Part shown: positions 23,383-34,635 of the stretch, one piece after another
Numbering within the stretch: position 1 is the stretch's first letter
Layout: every line of letters starts with the position of its first letter
Origin: Siphonodentalium dalli
Taxonomy: Eukaryota; Mollusca; Scaphopoda; Gadilida; Siphonodentaliidae
Assembly: GCA_032622095.1 (NCBI GenBank)
Contig: CP136066.1
Coordinates: 201,832,978-201,896,977, forward strand
Direction: 5' to 3'
Length of the DNA stretch: 64,000 nucleotides
Position numbers and translations under genes: made by a program
The notes under the pieces: generated by a model
Seen by the model: the letters and a program-made list of their open reading frames with translations, nothing else
Database searches by the model: none
Told to the model about the DNA's origin: nothing

Positions 23383-24600
23383 ACGGTGGATAATCATGAT
23401 TAACATCAGTAACGATCAAGCTTGTATTCTCGAGAAAAAAAAGATACCCATACAAGACATACAACCACGTCCCTGCTACTAATCTCATGCGATCGTTACA
23501 TGTGTTCTGTTATAACTACTTTATCTACCGCTTTTATTAATACACTTTTATTACTTCCAATATAGTTCATTGTCACTTTTTTTACCACGGGATACCAACC
23601 CTGCACCCGACCAAAATCAGTCCGATAGCGAGCTCCAACGAAAATATATTTCCTGACAAACCTCTGACACCGGAGCAAGAAATTACTAGGCTTATCCCAA
23701 TACAAACCACCACAAGCCTGGACCTACAAGATATACCAATTCAAGCTTGTTATGGGTGGAAAGTTTCCACTGGGCAGTATTGCCTTCCATCTCTGGATCT
23801 GTGTCTTGCTCCCAACACCTCGACCCTGAGCAAACATATTGAAGCCCTCCCCTCAACGGAATTTTGAAGACCCAATATGTATGAGAGCATGGCATTCCGC
23901 ATCTTATGAAGCATGTTGCCATCTAAGAAGTGTTGCTTTCGAATTTTATGACAACTTTTAGCTCTAGTCGTCTGTTCGCATAAAACCGTCCGTCCTCCCG
24001 TCCGTCAACAATTCTTTGAACATCTTCTACAGATACATAGGACCGAATTGATTCATAATTCGTGTGTATGTTATGACTGGTATTCAGATTTATTAAAATG
24101 AAGTCACCAAATCAAATAGTTGCGAAGCCAGGCCCATAACTCTGTCCATCCATAGTAATTCTTAAAACGACTTCTTAAGAATCATCGGGCCTACTTAGTT
24201 TATATTTGGTATGGATATTTCTCATTTAAATTTATTTTTTGTTTAGATTGAACTCTTTTTATATACACACCACAGACATGATTTTTCTATATTTTGGGAC
24301 CCCTGTCCCAGTTAATGGCAAGGAAATACCACCCACATAGGGGCGGATTATGACATGAAGGGAGTATGAAAACTGTTAAACCGAGTAATATTTCCAATCC
24401 GAGTAATATGGATTTACGACATGCGGAAAATCTACTTCACTGCTATATAATAACTATTCGGCAAACCTCGTCAGATTCCATCACCGGTCCCAGAGGTCAT
24501 AGGTCGAGGAGTCCAGAATGATAAAATAAGTTGTACTCGTATAGTGATCCATTATTGTGACGTCAGTCATATGAAAGAGTTGTCAGTTACTAAGAGGCGA
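23383..24600. other. Intergenic, dispersed-repeat fragments
   Basis: 23970-24130 resembles 8340-8400 (GTCCGTC...CGTCAACAATT type). 24450-24515 (ATTCGGCAAACCTCGT, then GTCGAGGAGT.CAGAATG) recurs at 32750-32817 inside another insertion. Short frames on the minus strand at 23496-23922 show no family features. Confidence 0.5.
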
Positions 24601-25374
24601 TCTAATTAATAAATGGGATATTATACTTGATTGGTTTGATATTATTGGCCTGATATGGCCTCTGTAATATCATTTTACGACATCACCAGTCCGAGTAATA
24701 TCATTTTACGACATCACCAATCTTCGGTCTCAGGCCGATATGAGGTTACCTCGGGCTGATATTGGGCATAATGTCAAACAACCAAGTAATATCCTGTAAA
24801 TATATATGAACTCGCATAACCCATCATCGTGGACAGCAATTGTACTTTTTATAGACAATCGTGTTATGTCCATTTCCGTGCCCATGCTGTTTAGACCTAA
24901 TATCACGAAAATTCAGTATGAACAAGAGATGTTGTCAAATTTGAGCTAGTCGATTTTCACAACTATACATCAACAGGTCCTGGTCCCGAGACACCACCCC
25001 AATATAGGATTAGGTTAGTTACATTGAGGCGTTACACTCCTTTGCGTTACAAATGTTGACTACCTCAGATGAAATTTCAAAAGCAGGATAGGACTGACAG
25101 CAATCACAACCACATAAAAAACATCATCCTGTATATATATGTTATGTTCGTCATCTACGTTGTATTTGTCAAAATGTTAATGGGAGAGGGGCGGATTTAA
25201 GTTGTTAAAACTTGTGCCCCGATCCCTCTTGTAATATTATATTACAATAAAATATGTTAAAACAAAAAACATTGAGGTGGGGTCGATTTTTGTTCTGCGC
25301 AGACCTGCCAGCGTGATGTAAGGAGTCTTGTCTCACTACTCTTAAATATTTCGTTATGTCTAAATTTAATTCGA

Positions 25375-25565
25375 TATTCAGCCGAAATCTTATTCCCTTA
25401 TATAACGATATCTTATATTTCGTTATAACGAATTAATCTTATTTCGTAATAATGAAATCTTATTTATTTCGTTATAACGATTTATTATTTCGTGTTAACG
25501 ATTTCTTATTTCGTGTTAACGATATATTATTTCGTTCTAACGATATCTTATTTCGTTTTGCGTGA
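25375..25565. repeat. Cluster of TTCGTTATAACGA palindromes
   Basis: About eight degenerate copies of CTTATTTCGTTATAACGA in tandem. A shorter version of the same cluster lies at 46905-47040 in the duplicated segment, so copy number differs between the two duplicates. Confidence 0.85.
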
Positions 25566-27069
25566 ACATCCGGGTTCTAATCGACTCTCGAATTACTTCC
25601 TTGTTTGGAAATAAATTCTTTTTGAGAAATTGTGGTAGGTGTCAATCCACTGGAGTTATAGGTAATGTTATTGTCAAATGTTTCCTTCATGTGCATAGGA
25701 GACAGCTACTGTTCCCTTTTGCCGTAAATACAATGGTAATTTTTGGTGAAAGTTTATACCGCGGTCTGTAAAATCGATGTTTTGAGGTATTTGAATGGGC
25801 TGGGAACCCATGAGTGGCATATTTCATTGCTCCAATTATCAGTTAACATAAATAAATAGAACATAAAGTCCCGCAATTGTCAACCAATTCCAAACTACAG
25901 AAACTGATCTAGAAGATAATAATGAAAAAACGTCAAATGTTCCACTTCCGGTTGCCATTTTGCTGGCCATCTTTGATGGGAAGTTCCAATGCTAACCTAT
26001 ACATTTGTGTATGAAAATACAAAACAAAAATGTGTTTACTGAATTGAAACAAAACATTACTCTTTTTTTGCTATGTTCATTGTTTTAAAGTGGTTACTGA
26101 GTGAGTGAATGTGAGTGCAAGAGAATGTGAGAAAGTGAAAGATAGAATATACTTTTTAGTTGAGTGTGAGGCAAACGGGTACGTTCGTTGTGATTATTAT
26201 ATTGTTCATATTATAATTATTTTCTAATAAAAAAAAAAATTAAAAAAAACTTAACAAGGTGGCATTATGTCTTAGTTTACAAAAATATGTATATTTGTAT
26301 ACATAAGCCGAGATTTTCTCAATAAAATTTACATCAAACTGACTTAGTGACCCGTCTGAAATCGGCAGCCATGTTGGAGGTAAGGTACCGAATTTAACTG
26401 CATGATGGCTATCATGCTTTTTTTTATATTCTACAGACATTCAGCTAGAAAAACATGATTATAATTTGTCCGTCGGTTTGGTAGCGGCAAACATACCTGT
26501 CTGAACGACTGATACAGAATTTTCGCGAACATCCGGGTTCAAATCAACTCTCAATTTACTTCCCTGTTTGGAAATCAATTCTTTCTAAGAAATTGTGGTA
26601 ACCCTTTCTATACTAAATACTCGTTGAGCAGTAGTTATCCATCAGGAAATGTTCAGATAATAAGTTTAACCCTCTCTATACTAAAGCATCATTGATGAGT
26701 AGTTATCCCTCAGGAAATGTTCATATAATAAGTTTAACACTTTCTATACTAAAGCATCATTGATGAGTAGTTATCACATAGGAAATGTTCATATAATAAG
26801 TTTAACACTTTCTATACTAAAGCATCATTAATGAGTAGTTATCAAATAGGAAATGTTCATATAATAAGTTTAACACATTCTATACTAAATACTCGTTGAT
26901 GAGTAGTTATCACATAGGAAATGTTCATATAATAAGTTTAACACATTCTATACTAAATACTCGTTGAAGAGTAGTTATCCCTTAGGAAATGTTCAAATAA
27001 TAAGTTTAACCCTTTCTATACTAAAGCATCATTGATGAGTAGTTATCCCATAGGAAATGTTCATATATA

Positions 27070-27217
27070 TAGAATACACACGTAGTGTTTCTGAATACCA
27101 AATTTACACCACGAGTGGGATTGATGATTTACCACACGAGCTTTAGCGAGTGTGGTAAATCATTAATGACACGAGTGGTGTAAATTTGGTATTCAGAAAC
27201 ACTACGTGTGTATTTTG
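27070..27217. repeat. 148-bp near-perfect hairpin
   Basis: Left arm GAATACACACGTAGTGTTTC and onward is the reverse complement of the right arm ending GTGTGTATTTTG; the loop is near 27145 (ACGAGCTTTAGCGAGTGT). It sits at the left edge of the first insertion in the satellite. Confidence 0.85.
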
Positions 27218-27218
27218 T

Positions 27219-27961
27219 TTATACCATGACCGGTACAGGAGCAAAAAATGCTATGAAATCGAAATAAACCCACTTAAATTAAGATGATTCTGTCGCACCA
27301 TTCACAATCATCCCCGTTGTGTTCCACGTACACTATCACAGCTGATCAGGCGTATTGATACATTGAATTACAGTGTAGGTCAACATTCAATTGTACGAAT
27401 ATGGTATAATTGTAGCCAATTCACAATAAACTGTAATGAAACCGCCATAAATAAACAACATGAATATATATGGGAATACGAATTTAATGAATATAAATAT
27501 AACACATTGTGGGAACTTTTTTCTCCGACGTACAGTGAACAGGAAACCACGAAAGTCATTTTGAAATCCACCGTTTGTTGTTCGAGTTTTTTACGTCTAT
27601 TTCTTGAAATATATGTTCAATTTGTTGATCTGGATGTGATTTCCACGGATTTAACTGTTCGTTTTTATCGTGAGTATAATATTCAATTGAATCGAAAGTA
27701 TCAAATTGTTTTCATCGCGAGGCGCTACATTTTAAAAATAGAGTCATTTTGATCGAGGTCACGGAAGGTTAATGAAAGGTCAACTCGGATGTAGTTCTAC
27801 TATGGGTATAAACTTTAACCATTGAAATACCATTCAAACGTGTTACCCACAGTAGAATCGTGTAACCCACGATCGGACTCCTGTTCACACACAGTATGGT
27901 GTACAGCACAAATATATTATATAGCATGTTTGTACACAGTACAATAGGGAGTCATGGTATA
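27219..27961. mobile_element. Element with TATACCATGAC ends inside the satellite
   Basis: TATACCATGAC at 27220 and its inverse GTCATGGTATA near 27951-27961 bound about 740 bp; the satellite resumes at once on the right. A 129-residue open frame at 27363-27752 has no features of any family I know and no good context; I do not call it a gene. Together with the hairpin to its left it forms a roughly 890-bp interruption. Confidence 0.6.
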
Positions 27962-28010
27962 AAATAAGCTTAACACTTTCGATACTAAATACTCGTTGAA
28001 GAGTAGTTAT

Positions 28011-29512
28011 CCCTCAGGAAATGTTCAGATAATAAGTTTAACACTTTCTATACTAAATACTCGTTGAAGAGTAGTTATCCCTTTAGGAAATATTCAGATA
28101 ATAAGTTTAACACTTTTTATACTAAATACTCGTTGAAAAGTAGTTATCCCTTAGGAAATGTTCAGATAATAAGTTTAACACTTTCTATACTAAATACTCG
28201 TTGAAGAGTAGTTATCCCTTTAGGAAATATTCAGATAATAAGTTTAACACTTTCTATACTAAATACTCGTTGAAAAGTAGTTATCCCTTAGGAAATGTTC
28301 AGATAATAAGTTTAACACTTTCTATACTAAATACTCGTTGAAGAGTAGTTATCCCTTTAGGAAATATTCAGATAATAAGTTTAACACTTTCTATACTAAA
28401 TACTCGTTGAAGAGTAGTTATCCCTTAGGAAATGTTCAGATAATAAGTTTAACACTTTCTATACTAAATACTCGTTGAAGAGTAGTTATCCCTTAGGAAA
28501 TGTTCAAATAATAAGTTTAACACTTTCTATACTAAATACTCGTTGAAGAGTAGTTATCCCTTAGTAAATGTTCAGATAATAAGTTTAAGACTTTCTATAC
28601 TAAATACTCGTTGAAGAGTAGTTATCCCTTAGGAAATGTTTAGATAATAAGTTTAACACTTTCTATACTAAATACTCATTGAAGAGTAGTTATCCCTTAG
28701 GAAATGTTCAGATAATAAGTTTAACACTTTCTATACTAAATACTCATTGAAGAGTAGTTATCCCTCAGGAAATGTTCAGATAATAAGTTTAACACTTTCT
28801 ATACTAAATACTCGTTGAAGAGTAGTTATCCCTTTAGGAAATATTCAGATAATAAGTTTAACACTTTCTATACTAAATACTCGTTGAAAAGTAGTTATCC
28901 CTTAGGAAATGTTCAGATAATAAGTTTAACACTTTCTATACTAAATACTCGTTGAAGAGTAGTTATCCCTTTAGGAAATATTCAGATAATAAGTTTAACA
29001 CTTTCTATACTAAATACTCGTTGAAAAGTAGTTATCCCTTAGGAAATGTTCAGATAATAAGTTTAACACTTTCTATACTAAATACTCGTTGAAGAGTAGT
29101 TATCCCTTTAGGAAATATTCAGATAATAAGTTTAACACTTTCTATACTAAATACTCGTTGAAGAGTAGTTATCCCTTAGGAAATGTTCAGATAATAAGTT
29201 TAACACTTTCTATACTAAATACTCGTTGAAGAGTAGTTATCCCTTAGGAAATGTTCAAATAATAAGTTTAACACTTTCTATACTAAATACTCGTTGAAGA
29301 GTAGTTATCCCTTAGTAAATGTTCAGATAATAAGTTTAAGACTTTCTATACTAAATACTCGTTGAAGAGTAGTTATCCCTTAGGAAATGTTTAGATAATA
29401 AGTTTAACACTTTCTATACTAAATACTCATTGAAGAGTAGTTATCCCTTAGGAAATGTTCAGATAATAAGTTTAACCCTTTCTATACTAAAGCATCATTG
29501 ATTAGTAGTTAT
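28011..29512. repeat. Higher-order repeat: 11 monomers, 751 bp, two copies
   Basis: Variant monomers recur in the same sequence 751 bp apart. CCCTCAGG occurs at 28011 and 28762, and CCCTTAGTAAATG followed by AAGACTTTC at 28558 and 29309. CCCTTTAGG/TATTCAG variants alternate with GAAAAGTAG variants at matching places, and a TGTTTAG variant is followed by TACTCATTG. 8 x 68 plus 3 x 69 equals 751. I noticed only scattered substitutions between the copies (for example CTTTTTATAC against CTTTCTATAC), so the duplication is recent. Confidence 0.9.
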
Positions 29513-30107
29513 CCCCTAGGAAATGTTCAGATAATAAGTTTAACACTTTCTAGACTAAATACTCGTTGAAGAGTAGTTATCCCTTAGGAAATGTTCAGAT
29601 AATATGTTTAACACTTTCTGTACTAAATACTCGTTGAATATTAGTTATCTTCGGCAACATCGGGGGTACATGTATGGGAGGCCAAATTCACATTTAATAA
29701 TGAATTGCGCTTAAGCGCAATTGATTGCGCTTAAGCGCAAATAATTGCGCTTAAGCGCAAATACCACATATTGTGCTTAAGCGCAAATAGGGCATTTACG
29801 CTTAAGCTATCTAACCTACCCATAAACTATTAGCATGACCTGGTGTATCACCTAGCAACACAAGAAGAGCATTGGGCTAATTTTGACCTGTACTCAAAAG
29901 TCAAACTGTGAGTATGTGTTCAACAAGGAGAATCCCCTAATTACATATTATCAGCATCCCTCTATCCAAAGAATTGATGTCGCCTTCCCGGAACTCTAGT
30001 AATGTTTTGTATGATGTTTTTAATGTATTTTTGCACAGATTTTAGCCTTTACTATGGTAATATCCTATACATGCATGCGGTGTCACTGCATGAGGGCTTT
30101 CTTACCT

Positions 30108-30325
30108 CATACAGTAATGCTCTATTTAATCGACTTCTTAACCACAGCAGAATTATGGGTAACTTTTCAGGATTTAGTCGGAAATATGGCTTGTTGCCAT
30201 TCATCGAAAATCTCTCGAGAGCTTTCCGATGAATGGCAACAAGCCATATTTCCGACTAAATCCTGAAAAGTTATCCATAATTCTGCTGTGGTTAAGGAGT
30301 CGATTAATTAGAGCATTACTGTATG
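30108..30325. repeat. 218-bp near-perfect hairpin
   Basis: Arms of about 105 bp (outer end CATACAGTAATGCTCTA, inner TCGGAAATATGGCTTGTTGC) meet at CTCTCGAGAG near 30215, with only a few mismatches. It is probably a foldback MITE. If transcribed it would form a long double-stranded RNA, but nothing in the sequence shows transcription. Confidence 0.9.
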
Positions 30326-30909
30326 GTTTACTTATTGACTTAAATCAGGGGGGAAAAACCCTATTTTCATATTATCAGCATCCCTGTCCAAAAAATGGTG
30401 TGTAATTACTGGAGCTTTGGTGTCTCAGTCCTGAAGCTCTAGTTTTTCTTATTAAATCAGCAGCTCTTGGACAAATCTATAGTATTTCCATGACATATTG
30501 ATAGTGTGAATGTGGTGTCACCGAGGGCTTGCTTCCCTCATATGGTGTGCCTGTATACTCGAAAATTTAAGAAAATCAATATCGCCCCGACTAATACAGA
30601 AAGTAATGCTATTGCAAGTAGCCCCAACTAATATATACCGAAGATAATATAATGCTATCACGAATCGCTCCAACTAAAACAGAAGGTGATACTATTGCGA
30701 GTCAGCCATTTTGATAAAGAAGTTGGGCTAGCTCCCTACCCATCCAAACCAATGAAACCAAGAAGTGACATGTCAATAGGAGTTAATGCTAAGTTATGGG
30801 GAAACCTATTTATTCACCAGGGGTGTTTTGTTACATATAACCATGAATAGCGCAATTGATTGCGCTTAAGCACAATTAATTATTAAATGTGAATTTGGCC
30901 TCCCATATA

Positions 30910-30999
30910 CATGGAGATTTAATACCTGGATGTCGATTTTGAACCCAGAGACGGAGCCGAGGTGTTCAAAAAGCGACATCCAGGTATTAAATCTCCATG
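30910..30999. repeat. 90-bp hairpin nested in the right inverted end
   Basis: CATGGAGATTTAATACCTGG and its inverse lie either side of a 40-bp loop. It splits the right-hand inverted repeat of the larger element between CATGTA and GGGAGGCC, so it inserted after that element. Confidence 0.8.
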
Positions 31000-31405
31000 T
31001 ACCCCACGATGTTGCCGGAGATAACGATTTTGTCCCCACAACAATAACCATGTATCCTTAATTTAAGTTTGTGTTTCATAGGTTATCCGATTAATTCACA
31101 CCAATAAGAATAATTCAGTGGCTGGCCTATGGATCCGGCGTCAGGTGACGTAAAATTCGGCGTACTAGAGCAACGTCACGATTGGTGGAAACTGCCAGTT
31201 CAAGTGTCATTCATATACCCCCGATGTTTCACGTGCTCATATACCCCCGATGTTTGATGCACGTTCTCTTATACCCCGCTGTCAAGGGTGACGGGAGTCA
31301 TGGTGATTTAAACGTGGCGTTGTAGCCAATCAGATTGCTAGCTACAACCGGATGTGGGGACAAGAGTATAGTTATCCCTTAGGAAATGTTCAGATAATAA
31401 GTTTA

Positions 31406-31746
31406 CGAAGTGGCTAAAGAACGGTATACCGCTCTTTAGTACTTTAGTACCTGGACCGCTCATTAGCATCGAGGGCTAAAGAGCAGTACCGGGGCGTTTT
31501 TTAGCACCAAACGCTAAAGAGTGGTATACCGTTCATTAGCGTATCAGGCCCATATAGCTATTTAAAGCGCGGTATACCGCTCTTTAGCGTTTGTCACTAA
31601 AGAGCAGTATACCGTTCTTTAGCAACAAACGCTAAAGAGCGGTATACCGTTAATTAGCATATCAGGCCCATATATAGCTAAAGCGCGGTATACCGTTCTT
31701 TAGCGTTTGGTACTAAAGAGCGGTATACCGTTCTTTAGCCACGGCC
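31406..31746. mobile_element. GGTATACC-palindrome element with 9-bp target duplication
   Basis: ATAAGTTTA is present at 31397-31405 and 31747-31755, the second copy being where the satellite resumes, so 341 bp were inserted with a 9-bp duplication. Ends share GTGGCTAAAGAACGGTATAC and onward for about 33 bp, inverted. The body is a run of GCTAAAGAGCGGTATACCG palindromes, about eight. Two copies of TCAGGCCCATATA.AGCTA occur near 31545 and 31663, so the body is itself a tandem dimer. No coding capacity. Confidence 0.85.
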
Positions 31747-32360
31747 ATAAGTTTAACACTTTCTATACTAAATACTCGTTGAAGAGTAGTTATCCCTTAG
31801 GAAATGTTCAGATAATAAGTTTAACACTTTCTATACTAAATACTCGTTGAAGAGTAGTTATCCCTTAGGAAATGTTCAGATAATAAGTTTAACACTTTCT
31901 ATACTAAATACTCGTTGAAGAGTAGTTATCCGATAGGAAATGTTCAGATAATAAGTTTAACCCTTTCTATACTAAAGCATCATTGATGAGTAGTTATCCC
32001 ATAGGAAATGTTCATATAATAAGCTTAACACATTCTATACTAAATACTCGTTGAAGAGTAGTTATCCCTTAGGAAATGTTCAGATAATAAGTTTAACACT
32101 TTCTATACTAAATACTCGTTGAAAAGTAGTTATCCCTTAGGAAATGTTCAGATAATAAGTTTAACACTTTCTATACTAAATACTCGTTGAAGAGTAGTTA
32201 TCCCTTAGGAAATGTTCAGATAATAAGTTTAACACTTTCTATACTAAATACTTTTTGAGGAGTAGTTATCCCTTAGGAAATGTTCAGATAATAAGTTTAA
32301 CACTTTCTATACTAAATACTCGTTGAAGAGTAGTTATCCCTTAGGAAATGTTCAGATAAT

Positions 32361-33105
32361 AACGACCCCGCTCGGCGCGCTTGTGCGCTCGAGCGCGGGT
32401 CGTGTATAGGTAACAGATGGGCGCGCGTACTTGTGACGTCACACATAAATTACAGTATACCGTGAAGGAGAAATTTGTATCACACAACATTTTCGTGGCA
32501 ATGGTTTCACAATATCGCGGAATCAGCAATGAAACGAATTTACTACTTCACAAATTCCGATATGTGGCAATGGACAACTGAAGTATTTATTTATTTATGA
32601 ACAGTAAGTTGTTATGAATATGTCCTGCAAAGGTTAATATTAGATCAGTTTCATTTGTTAGCTAAATGAAGGCAGTTACGGCGTCGTGACGTCAAAACGG
32701 CATTTGTCTCTGCGGGCCAGAATCCAGACATGACTGGACGCGTTGTGTCCATTCGGCAAACCTCGTAAGATTCCGTCACCGTTTCAGAGGGGCCAAGTCG
32801 AGGAGTTCAGAATGGCGTTGTGTCGTCTTCGCTTAATCGCAGCTACGTACATTGTAGTCTATAGCATTCACTATATACATTACAATATAGAGGCTTTTAT
32901 TATCAAAGGCCGATAGGCTATATTAAGGCATTATGTACTTATCGAAGTCAACTGGCATCCAAAACGATCTACACTAACAATCAAGCATTCGCGTCGCTGA
33001 CATGCGTAGGGCCTATATGCCTAATATATATGCATATTATAGTTCCACGACTATTTGCACGATCCTTTGCATTGTCCGTCTTCTTACTATTATGTCGGGG
33101 TCGTT
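32361..33105. mobile_element. Element with AACGACCCCG ends in the satellite
   Basis: AACGACCCCG at 32361 and CGGGGTCGTT at 33096-33105 are perfect inverts. A GC-rich stem GACCCCGCTC...GAGCGCGGGTC sits at the left end. 32750-32817 matches 24450-24515 elsewhere in the window. The satellite resumes at about 33118 after a short AT-rich bridge. No gene recognised. Confidence 0.65.
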
Positions 33106-34289
33106 CTATATATGCCTTGCAAGTTAATAAGATAATAAGTTTAACACTTTCTATACTAAATACTCGTTGAAGAGTAGTTATTCCTTAGGAAATGTTCAGA
33201 TAATAAGTTTAACACTTTCTATACTAAATACTCGTTGAAGAGTAGTTATCCCTCAGGAAATGTTCAGATAATAAGTTTAACACTTTCTATACTAAATACT
33301 CGTTGAAGAGTAGTTATCCCTTAGGAAATGTTCAGATAATAAGTTTAACACTTTCTATACTAAAATACTCGTTGAGGAGTAGTTATCCCTTAGGAAATGT
33401 TCAGATAATAAGTTTTACACTTTCTATACTAAAGCATCATTGATGAGTAGTTATCCCTTAGGAAATGTTCAGATAATAAGTTTAACACTTTCTATACTAA
33501 ATACTCGACGAAGAGTAGTTATCCCTTAGGAAATGTTCAGATAATAAGTTTAACACTTTCTATACTAAATACTCGTTGAGGAGTAGTTATCCCTTAGGAA
33601 ATGTTCAGATAATAAGTTTAACACTTTCTGTACTAAAGCATCATTGATGAGTAGTTATCCCTTAGGAAATGTTCAGATAATAAGTTTAACACTTTCTATA
33701 CTAAATACTCGTTGAGGAGTAGTTATCCCTTAGGAAATGTTCAGATAATAAGTTTAACACTTTCTATACTAAAGCATCATTGATGAGTAGTTATCCCTTA
33801 GGAAATGTTCAGATAATAAGTTTAACACTTTCTATACTAAAGCATCATTGATGAGTAGTTATCCCTTAGGAAATGTTCAGATAATAAGTTTAACACTTTC
33901 TATACTAAAGCATCATTGATGAGTAGTTATCCCTTAGGAAATGTTCAGATAATAAGGTTAACACTTTCTATACTAAAGCATCATTGATGAGTAGTTATAT
34001 CCCACAGGAAATGTTCAGATAATAAGTTTAACCCTCGCTATACTAAGGCATCATTGAAGAGTAGTTACCCCTTAGGAAATGTTCAGATAATAAGTTTAAC
34101 ACTTTCTATACTAAAGCATCATTGATGAGTAGTTATATCCCACAGGAAATGTTTAGATAATAAGTTTAACCCTCTCTATACTAAAGCATCATTGAAGAGT
34201 AGTTATCCCTTAGGAAATGTTCAGATAATAAGTTCAACCCTCTCTATACTAAAGCATCATTGAAGAGTAGTTATCCCTTAGGAAAATAA

Positions 34290-34405
34290 GTTCAACAACG
34301 ACCTTAATCTGAACATTTCCCACCGATGAATAGATTTCATCTGCACTTTCTATTTTATGTCGTCTGCTAATAATTTCTCAACATCCCTCCAAATATAGTA
34401 AATAC
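34290..34405. mobile_element. Right-hand remainder of the satellite-founder MITE
   Basis: It matches 10455-10565 (CAACAACGACC.TAATCTGAACA, GTCGTCTGCTAATAATTTCT, AACATCCCTCCAAAT). The terminal inverted repeat itself is missing on this side. A 12-bp ATCGTCACAGAT triplicate at 34483-34520 lies just beyond. Confidence 0.85.
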
Positions 34406-34635
34406 AATTATATGTACACCTGTATAGTAGTGTTGTATGCGCTCGATTGTATGTATATATACGCCAGTATACCAGTAATCGTATCGTCACAGATATCGTC
34501 ACAGATATCGTCACAGATGCAATTTCGAGGAAGTGCATTGACATGTTTCAAGAATGGCAGATCAAGAAATTCGAAAGTAGTGGGTTCGAACACATGTTCA
34601 GACTAACTCTCAGTGAAAGTGTCGCCTTTTTAAGG

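Larger units (their letters stand above)
22720..26600. other. Segmental duplication pair, long copy
   Basis: It matches 46124-47720 in order: 22720-22820 with 46124-46220; 24606-24870 with 46545-46770; 25375-25800 with 46900-47265; 25905-25990 with 47280-47370; 26250-26600 with 47390-47710. Landmarks are AACAAACTCGATTTATTT, TTTTTATAGACAATCGT and AACATCCGGGTTCTAATC. This copy carries extra DNA including the MITE at 22922 and 23.4-24.6 kb; the other copy instead carries a Penelope fragment. No conserved exon found. Confidence 0.8.
29641..31365. mobile_element. Composite palindromic insertion in the satellite
   Basis: Outer inverted partners are GTTATCTTCGGCAACATCG (29646) and its complement near 31005-31024, then GGAGGCCAAATTCACATTTA (29676) and its complement near 30885-30905. 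Four TTGCGCTTAAGCGCAA palindromes lie at 29705-29790, with one or two more near 30850. Further hairpins (30108-30325 and 30910-30999) are nested inside. 31031-31363 is a second module bounded by TTGTCCCCACA and TGTGGGGACAA. The satellite resumes at about 31366. No coding region recognised. Confidence 0.7.
26602..34290. repeat. 68-bp satellite array built from a MITE terminus
   Basis: Sub-arrays lie at 26602-27067, 27962-29640, 31365-31405, 31747-32360 and 33118-34290. The consensus monomer starts AATAAGTTTAACACTTTCTA, continues TACTAAATACTCGTTGAAGA, and ends GTAGTTATCCCTTAGGAAAT plus GTTCAGAT. Length is 68 bp, or 69 where CCCTTTAGG occurs. Two types differ at the centre: TACTCGTTGAAGAG and AGCATCATTGATGAG. 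Each monomer contains TTAA followed by CACTTTCTATACTAAA or CCCTTTCTATACTAAA, the end of the MITE at 10407-10631. At the right edge (34290-34400) the array runs into the rest of that MITE (CAACAACGACCTTAATCTGA). About 58 monomers by estimate. Confidence 0.95.

Noticed and set aside
23496..23922. Two adjacent minus-strand frames of about 70 residues
   Set aside because: No recognisable motif, no splice consistency, and no match in the duplicated segment.
27363..27752. 129-residue open frame
   Set aside because: No family motif, no splice or start context, AT-rich, and inside a non-autonomous insertion.
26602..34290. CRISPR-like array of regularly spaced repeats
   Set aside because: The 68-bp units are contiguous without unique spacers, contain a transposon end, and the context is an animal genome.
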